Of a DNA stretch of 64,000 bases, positions 46,701 through 55,700 are shown piece by piece. A program made the position numbers and the translations under genes. Positions within the stretch are counted from its first letter, which is position 1, and every line of letters starts with the position of its first letter. Below the pieces are notes generated by a model. That model made no database searches. It was not told the origin of the DNA and saw only the letters and a program-made list of their open reading frames with translations. The DNA is from Trichobilharzia szidati (lineage: Eukaryota > Platyhelminthes > Trematoda > Strigeidida > Schistosomatidae): assembly GCA_944472155.2 (NCBI GenBank), contig OX235271.1, positions 92,021,256-92,085,255 on the forward strand. Reading direction: 5' to 3'.

Positions 46701-49700
46701 GTTGACGGCTTAGTTAAATGATGATTGTTTAAAAAAATAAAATAAAAACGCCTACTTAGTTTTTTTCTATATAAGTACTCAAGAAGAAAAAAACTGATAC
46801 TTAAAGCCTCAGTAGTAAAAGAAGCTGGATAAAACATTTCTGAACACAAAGTTCAGGCTTTTCCTAATGGGTCACCAAACTTTCGGCTTCATGAAGGTGT
46901 AGGCGAAATCCTTTTGAACGGCTTGGTCGTATTTTATGTATATAACTATGAATGAAGTCTCTGCTGCTGATGATGTATGACCAGAAGTGATAATGTACTC
47001 CAGAATTGAGCTGTTGACTATCCTGTATTCATTCTCCTTTTGATAACCAGGCTGGTAAGTATTGATGGGCGTATCTGGACTGTGTCCTGCTGTTATGATC
47101 TATGTACTTAACTCCACAGGTGCAAGTGAAACTGGTAAATATACATTGGAGCTGCCAGTGGTGTCGGATCATGTTCTTGACATTTTGTTAAACAAGAGCA
47201 TATGTAGAGAATGTGAGACGTAGAGATGCAGCAAAGAATGTTCTTCAAATCGTTCTAGACAAACAACTTCGGCGAACTTCACTAATTATGTCTGCCTTGA
47301 GAATTTCAGACTTACAGTTAGTTACAGGCTAACGACCCTCTATGCATTTATTGATCAAACTGATGATTACAATTTCTACGTTAAGAAACATTACTAAGCA
47401 CTTTGCGAAACCAAAGTAGGTGGGTTATTACTTGGTTTAGGGACTAAGTAGTTGAAAGCAGTATCATCAGATCATTAAATTATAATTTCACATTGAGAAT
47501 ATATTTAGTATTGTCAAGTATTGGTTTTGTAGGGATTTTGTTTGATTATATGGAGGATTTCATCATGAGCTGACATCAGTTAGAGAACCACTGGAAAACC
47601 TGGGAGTACTGGACAACTGTTTCGTCCTAGTTTGGGACTCTTCATCAGTACGCACCCACCGGGATTCGAACCCAGGACCTTCTGGTTACAAGGCGAGCTT
47701 GTAGACCATTGAGCCACTGGGACCCGATCCAGTATTTATTTTCTAATTTCTGTCAAGTCTCTGAAATCACTGAATTCATCCTCTCAAAGTCAAGTGGGTA
47801 GTATTAACTATTACACAGTACACACACATTTTATAGTCTTTTTCTTGAATCTCACTATAGTCAATGGATTTTACTAATTAAAGAATTTAACTTTTTACAG
47901 TACATTTAATATTGTCTTCATAGGGTTTCGCTTATAAAGATTTTTCTTCTTATCTAGTTCTGGTTGGATACAGAAAAACGAATAACTGATCAATGTCATG
48001 GTAAGCTAATTCAACATACGTTTTTTTCCACCTAATATGTATGTGGCCTAGTATTTCTAGGGTCAAGGTTATTCTTTTTTTTAAAAAATTCGCTGTTCTG
48101 TGATTGTTTAACGTTTTTTTTGCAACAGTTATACGTCTCTTTTCCGAATCGACAGCTGAGAAAATATTACATACTGGTCAAATAGTAAGGTGGCTCTAGA
48201 TATCGTTTATTATGTTTGTATTTTACGAAGTAGGGATACTAATTGGCTGCCCAAACCCCCAATAGACGGAGTGTGGTTCGAACCTGTGACTCAGTGGTTG
48301 GGAGAGATAGGTGCTTAAATCAATGAGCCACAGTTCCACAATCTTCTCATATGTTTATATGCATTCCTAAGCTTCTCGCAGGGATGCATATAAGTAATAT
48401 GTGGTGTGGTGTTTAAAAGTTCAACAAAGAATAATCGTCAGTTGGTGGAGATTGTAGTATATGAGAAGAAATTTAAAGAGAAAGAGCAAGTTATGTGGTA
48501 ATGACGACTAAGGATTCAGTTGATGAGTTTGAACTTTAATGTTTTAATCATTACACTATTTATTACCTTTAGCACTGTTTTCTTTAAGTCTGTGTAGCTT
48601 CGCTTATTTTCAGTAGTAGTAGCGTAACAACAGAAGACAAGGGCCAAGCAACAGATCGTTTATTAAGGAAATTAAAGCATATTTATATAAATTCATGTAC
48701 ATTATTAGAGATTAGTTAAGCAAACAAACACAGTCTTCTAATTGGTTGTTTCTCACTTAAAGTTAATCTTTCATCTCTTTGTGACTGATTCTTGAATGTC
48801 AGATCATCTATATGTTAACTGTATCCGCCTACGCAAAGTCTGCTGTGGTCGGTTTTGAATCAGTCTTTGTTCATATTTTCTCACGACAAATCTTGAGAAC
48901 GTAAACATTGACGTCAATTACTGTCTACCAATTTGGCTAGTAGACAGCTCTCACCACAGTAGTAGTAGTAGCTAGTCGAACGTGTCAACCTTTCAGAGTC
49001 TATACAACTGCATATACTCTCGTGTGTGACCAACTAGTATCGTTTAGCGACTGATCGGATGTATATTCCTCAATACTGTTCAGATATTTTCATTTTTATG
49101 CCTTCATTCTTTGTAATTTAGCTGGCCTTTTAAAGTTGCATACTACTTTATCCTATTTATTCTTTAAATATAAATATAAAACAAATTGACTTGGTTGGAG
49201 TTCTTTGGTTTTTTCCTTTGCTTACTAACCTGTTTAACTGAACTCTTTAAATATCCCATTTCTTGAAGCGATAATTTCTTTTTTTTTTTTACAGCGTAAA
49301 GAAACCTTTTATGGTAGCTAATAGTAATTATATAAGTAATAATTAACATCGGATATAGTTTTAGTATGAAGACTGTTTTTTTTAACTTTTACTTAGTGTG
49401 CGTCTTTTCCTCTCTCTCTCTCTCCCATTAGCTTTAACACAGCTCTTCCTTCGTTTTTAAGCGTGTATGCGTGTAAAAGCATCATAAGAAAATTTATACA
49501 TATAATGCCTCTTCATTGTTTTACTCTAAATACTGGTTTGTGTTTTTTCCGTCTTTTTTGACTTTAATAAAAAGAAACAGAACTAACTTTGTATGATAGG
49601 ATCGTAGACGGGATTTTTAAGCTTTGCTTTGATGTTCTTAAAATAAGCGGACAATCATTGAACGGATTCTAATTGAGGCAGTTAGTTATTAGAAACTTTT

Positions 49701-52700
49701 GTATCAAAAATTTTATTGCTTAAAAGGTTGTGCATTTGTTTCTGTATAGTTTATAATGTTACTGACTAGTCGATCTGAGGTTTTCTTCTTTTTTTTTGTT
49801 CAGTCGATTGTTACTTTTTAAAAAAACAGAGTTTTGTTAGTTTAATTCAATTTTAGACTTTCCCGTCGATTGATTGGACCGAAGTGCTCGGTCTCAGGTT
49901 GACATGTCGGCTCCTTGTGCAGATGCTTCGATGATGTCTGGTCATGTAACTTCAAGTCAATTGGTGGATGGTGACAATCGATGGGAAAATCTAAAATTGA
50001 ATTAAATAATTATTAAGACCCGTTGCACAAGAGGGGTGGCCCAAGTGGTCTAGTGGATAACGCTTTGGCGTTTGAAACTATGGGCACTGAGTTGAAACCT
50101 CTGTGGGAACGCCACCACTCATTGGGGAATGCAGGTACATCCAGCTAGCTGACGAGTCCCAAATAGGACGAAATGTGCATCCTGGATTCCACTGCTAGTC
50201 ACCATCCACCAATTGACTTCATAGTTTTGTTAGGTACACTTGAAGTGAATGATTTTGTTAGTGTGAATCATTTGTTTGATCGATATATCTGCTTTTTAAG
50301 TATATTCAACTTATTTAAGGTGTTTTCTAAGTACAGCAAAATGGAGAACTGGTTGGTCGACAGTTGGGGGAGGGGGCAACCATAAGTTTGTACTGCAAAG
50401 TCAGTTGTTTCAAATTCTGTCACTTGAACTTAATTCATTTCTATGCCTTAAGATAAATTCTGTTGATACATGTGGTTCTTTTGACAAATAATTTTTCATC
50501 ATCATTCTTGATTATCAAAAAAGTTTTCATCAACATCATCATCACATAGTTTTCAATGACTATTTAAAAATCACTTTGATTTTGTGATGATAATATTTAC
50601 TCTGAAGTCTTTCAGTTGCCAACTTCCCAACTTCCATATTAGTTTGTTTATTAGATGTATCACACAGTGAAACAGTATTATTTACTGGATGACGTTTCGA
50701 ACAAAATTTATTGTTCATAATCATATCAGTTATAATCACACGACTTTGAAACTTGAGTTTTATAGTTTCCTTTGTCCTCTCCTATTTGTTGTCGTTGGGG
50801 TTTTAGAATTTTCCAGATATCTGCTTGGACAAGTGTTGAATCATTCCTATTACATGTATTTGCAGTTAATTCGATAAACAAAGCTTCTGTTATCAATCTC
50901 TCCCTCCACCCTGTGACATTAGATTTTAAAACTGTCATCTTATCCCACCCTATTGTATGGTTGTGTGTAATTGCATGTAGTGCTATCTATGGCTGAACTA
51001 TTCTCTAGATTTATTATCTTATTTGGGTCAACCAATCTAGATTTTGTTAGGTTTTTATGTTCGGCTAGTCTGACTGCCCCTGTTCTACTACTTTGACCTA
51101 TGTATTTGACCTGACAATCATTGCAGGTTATTAGATAAACTAAATTGTTTTGTTTTAAAGGCTCCACAGGATCCTTTAACCGACAAAACTTGTTTCTAAT
51201 TGAGTTTGTGGGTTTTTAATGCCACTTTTATTCCTGCCTTGTTAAGAATTCTGCGTAGGGTTACCGAGGTTCCTTCTTTGTAAGGAATTACTACTGATTC
51301 CTTATTGTTGGTGTCGTCATTAATGTTATTATCACCATTATTATTATTATCATTATTATTGTTATTATCACTATCGCTACTATCATTATTTATTTTATTT
51401 TTACATTTTCTTACATATTTCCTGACTAATTTATCCGGGTAATTATTAAGCTTCAAAGCTTGTCTTAAATGCCTCACTTCCTGTCTTAGATTTTTCTTTT
51501 TACTACTTAGTTTTTGTGCTCTGTCACTTAAACATTTCACCAATCCTGTTTTTACTGACATAGGATGGGATGATCGGAAGTCCAAATATCTGTTTTAATG
51601 TGTGGGTTTCCTGTAAACACTAGTGTTTAACTTCCCATCTTCTTTCCTTTTTACGTTGCAATCTAACATTGGAAGCTCCCCTTGCTGACTTTCCAATTCA
51701 TAAGTGGTCGAAAAATCTATCTGTATCTTGTGTTCTAAGTACAGTGAATGTGTCATCTACATACCTCCACCATACTTTTCGGGTCTCAACTTTTTTCTTC
51801 AGCTAAGCGGGCTAGTTTGTATAGCGGGTAAATAGTTTCTCTTAACACGAAGCCATTTATTTATTTCCATCTCACAGTTTATTCGCCTTCTCTCACTTAT
51901 CATTTTGTACAGTTTTAAATGAATTATTTTAATTCATATTATTTTATTATATCATGATTATAAGCTTGTAAATTAGTCCCTAGAAGAGAATGTTACCTAT
52001 AGTTTTTATTTAGAATAATTCGAAGTAGACTGACAAACGTAAACAGCATACGGTTGGACTTGTATATGCTATCAGTTCACTTTCTTATGCAGTAAAAATC
52101 GATTCAATTTTAATTTTCCCGTTGATTGATCGACGCGAAATGTTCGGTCTCTCTTGACATGTTGGCTGCTAGTTCGAACGCTTCGATGATCTCTGGGGAT
52201 TAATTTGAAGTAATTTAGTAGTGGATGGTAAATAACAGTAGAATCCAGGATGCACATCTCGTTATATTTCGGACTCGTCAGTGTTAGCGCTTGAAACGAT
52301 GGGTACTGGGTTCTCAACTCAGTGAGAAAATCATCACTCACTGGGGTATGCAGATATATCCAGATGATGAGTCCCGAGTAGGACGAAGTGCGCATCCTGG
52401 ATTCCATTACTAGTCACAATCCACCAAATTAATACTAGTAAGTTGTCTTAAATGGTTATAAGGAAGGTATAAAGAAAAAATCAACTCATGATATGGGTAT
52501 TAGGATTCAGATTAAGGTTGTTGTTCAGTGATTTTCAATTGCGGCATTTTTACAGTCTTCAACAGAGAAGTCTACGGATTTACCACAGGGCCTATTGAAA
52601 TAAACCTTACTTAAGTAAACTAAATAAAAGTGAATAATAAAATTTTTTGGAAAATATGCACAATATTTCGTTATAATATGAAGTTTTTTTTGGTGTATTA

Positions 52701-55700
52701 ATTCAAGAAAATGATAAGTGAATATGAAGCATGCATTTTCATTTATAGTTATGAAGTATCTTAAGCGTGATTTTCTTATCAATAATTTTGTTTGCTATTT
52801 CTTAGGTAGTAAATTAATATTTTACTTCCAAGTGAAATTTTATCCTCAACATCCGGATCGTGTTTTCGAATGTCCAAAGTCTAGACATCAGTTCTGTCTT
52901 CAGTTAAGACAACATTTATGTATAGGACGGTGAGTCAGTGGATTTTTTTTAAAAATTTCATGTTTTTTTTAGTGAACAGTTTTTGTTGTTGCTGTAAACT
53001 GCAGTACAGACTTACTGACTGACTGAGTTAGTTTCAACACAGAACCCTTCACAAAATTGTAGCAGTTTAAGTTGCCACGCACAGGTAGAGGAAAGGAAGA
53101 AAACAAACACTCAGAGAACTGTAATCAGCAGAAATATGGGGGGGGGGAGAAAGAATAGTAGCATAGGAAAACACGAGGGTCTAGTCTATATGAGAGATCA
53201 CAAGGAGTAAATTTATCTGCACTATTTGATAACAGTTTTAAGCCATCTGTCCAATAGTCTCCAACCATTGATTCTTAATATCTCGAGGACTTCAACCAGA
53301 CAGTCTATACTTCCCTAGGTATCTGGATCAAATCAGCGATCAAAGACTTCATGGATTGGTGCCACGATTTAACTTGACCACCTTTAACTCTTTTCCATCT
53401 CAATCCAATGTCAACTACCACTGCTCGACGAGGATGGCGGTAGTTGGGGATGCACAATACGTGTCCAACTCATCTCGGTCGATGTAGCTTCACAACTTTA
53501 TCGATTAACCTACCCTCCTTACCTAGCACTTTACACCTGACCGCCGTATTACTTATATTATTATCCTACCTAATATGGGAGACAGAATGCAAAAATCTGT
53601 GATCAAAGACGGCTAGTCTTTTCATATCTTCCACTTTCGATGGCCACATCTCACAGCCATAAAGAAGGATGGCGCGAACTGCTGCACAGTTGAATATACA
53701 GTGTCTTCTCTGTGATAATCGTTCCATCACTCACATGTATGTTGTCTCGTCATTAGGTCGCATTTATTTGATATGACTCAAGTCTTGTGTGTGCACACAT
53801 ACGTCATTAATGTGCATCATATACGAAGCACTTGGTTTACTAGCGACTTCACCTTCAAACAGTAACTTGAGTTTTGAAGACAGTCGTCATTATTGCATAG
53901 TTAGTCAATAAGTTCCCCCGTTTATTTGGCTGTCACAGTTCAATATTAATGTTTATTATTATTGTTATTAACCCCTTGAGTTCCGAGTGGAAAATAGGGC
54001 TTCAACAGCACATCTCCATTTCATCCTGTTCCATGGAGTCCTTTTTATTTGACTCCATGATTGTGCATGAGCTTTCATCTGCTCCTCATACGATTTCCTC
54101 CATTTCATTTTCAGACCCATGTCTCACTCTTTGTTTCACATTCGGGTCCCACTCAGGGGCCTGGCGAGCGATGTCACTCGACGGTCTCGTCCATCTTCAT
54201 TCCCTTCGACATATTTGGTGGGCGACAGGTTCTTGGTTGGTTTGTTCCCAGAATTTCTTGTTGTTTATCCTTTTTGGTCAAGCCATCTGATCTTCAGTAT
54301 GAATCGAATGGCATCTGTTAATCAAAGTCTGCTGCCTCTTTGAAATGCTTTTCGTGACCCGCCAAGTCTGTGAACCATATAGAGGCGCTGAGTTGACATT
54401 GGTGTTGAAAATCCGAATCTTGTACAGCAGATTTCCACACTAACTTCAGATTAATGAAGGTCTGTCCTGCTTTTCCTATCCTGACTGGCTTTGACATCCT
54501 TATCCGTAGTTGAAACGATACTGCCTAGATGAGCGAAAGAAGTGACTTCCTTCAGATTTATCCTACTGATGGTGATTGATGCTTGATGTTGTTGTTTGTT
54601 AAGTATTTTCATGGCATCTGTCTTTTCTGTGTTCACTTATTTTTTATTTTATTTTATTTTGATTTACAGCTTGATTCCACACCGTATTTTCAGGACAAGT
54701 GTGGAATTTTCAGCATGGATATCGGTAGCCCAAATTCAGGCTGACCATAGATATCGGGTGTGCGCCGGCAGGGGATCGAACCCCTGCGAGATTCCTAACC
54801 ACTGTGCCACCGACGCACAAATCAGGGAGTACTGGACAGCTGCTGTTTCATCCTAGTTTGGGAATCATCGGCAGTACGCACCCACTGGGATTCGAACCCA
54901 GGACCTTCCGGTTACAAGGCAAGCTCGTATACCATTCAGCCACTTGAAGTACTGTCTTCGCTACCTGCCTCTTCTGTCAACTTGTTGGTTTTCCCTTGTA
55001 TATCTTCGAGTTTGTGTGGCATTAGACATGAATCATCTGCAAAGTCCGGGTCCTCTAGAGTTTTCTTGTCTGTCTAACGTATTCCTATCTTCTTGCTCCC
55101 CAAAGCCTGTCACATGATCCAGTCCATCACAGTCAGGAATATCATCGATGATAGTTAGGCTCCCTTGTCTTACGTCTGTCTTCACAGTAATATTACTGTA
55201 CAACACTGTGTGATTTATCAAAATAAAATCTTATCCATAATGGAGTTATACTCTACCACAGTGCCCAAGTTTTATACTTATATCAATTTTCATGAAGCAT
55301 TTTTAATTCTAACTTTTATAGACATTAACCTTATGTATTTTTTTATTGTCAATTTTTGTTTCTTTTCCTGCTGTAGACTTTTATGCTCATTTGAAACTCA
55401 TGTAATATTGGGCGCTTTGATAGCTCAAATGGTATTAGGTGATGCTATAAAATATCAACGTTCTCATAGTGCCCATTTAAGTTGTCGTTCAATACATTGT
55501 GCTGAATCAACATCACATACCTATTCACGACAACAGTCAACTTCACTAACCCATAGTCTTTCATCTGAACGTAGATGTAGCCTAGCTGAACCTGAACATA
55601 GTGACAATAGTATTATATGGGATTCACAGAAAGATAAAGATGGTAAGAACAATGAAGTCAAATATCATCCATCCTCTTCAGTGAATAAAAGGAATACATT

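Larger units (their letters stand above)
43479..47957 (+). other. FERM gene intron 2
   Basis: 4.5 kb. Apart from the LINE 3' end (45107-45447), the SINE B copy (47515) and a T10/G10 junction near 44983-44994, nothing is recognised. Confidence 0.75.
52115..52435 (+). mobile_element. Composite repeat: segment X, inverted half-SINE and Sm-alpha-like SINE, copy c
   Basis: Segment X (52115-52227) matches 49860-49975. It is followed by a minus-orientated partial hammerhead SINE (52228-52282) and then a plus-orientated SINE (about 52285-52435) with its own hammerhead and tail. Confidence 0.7.
53945..55165 (-). mobile_element. Non-LTR retrotransposon family A, minus copy split by SINEs
   Basis: Minus: DVRQGSLTIIDDIPDCDGLD (frameshifted RT motif) at 55165-54960, then the SINE C/B block (54636-54951), then EKTDAMKILNKQQHQASITI and INLKEVTSFAHLGSIVSTTD (54620-54490), then C-terminal remnants to a TTATTATT-type tail near 53950. 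Confidence 0.75.
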
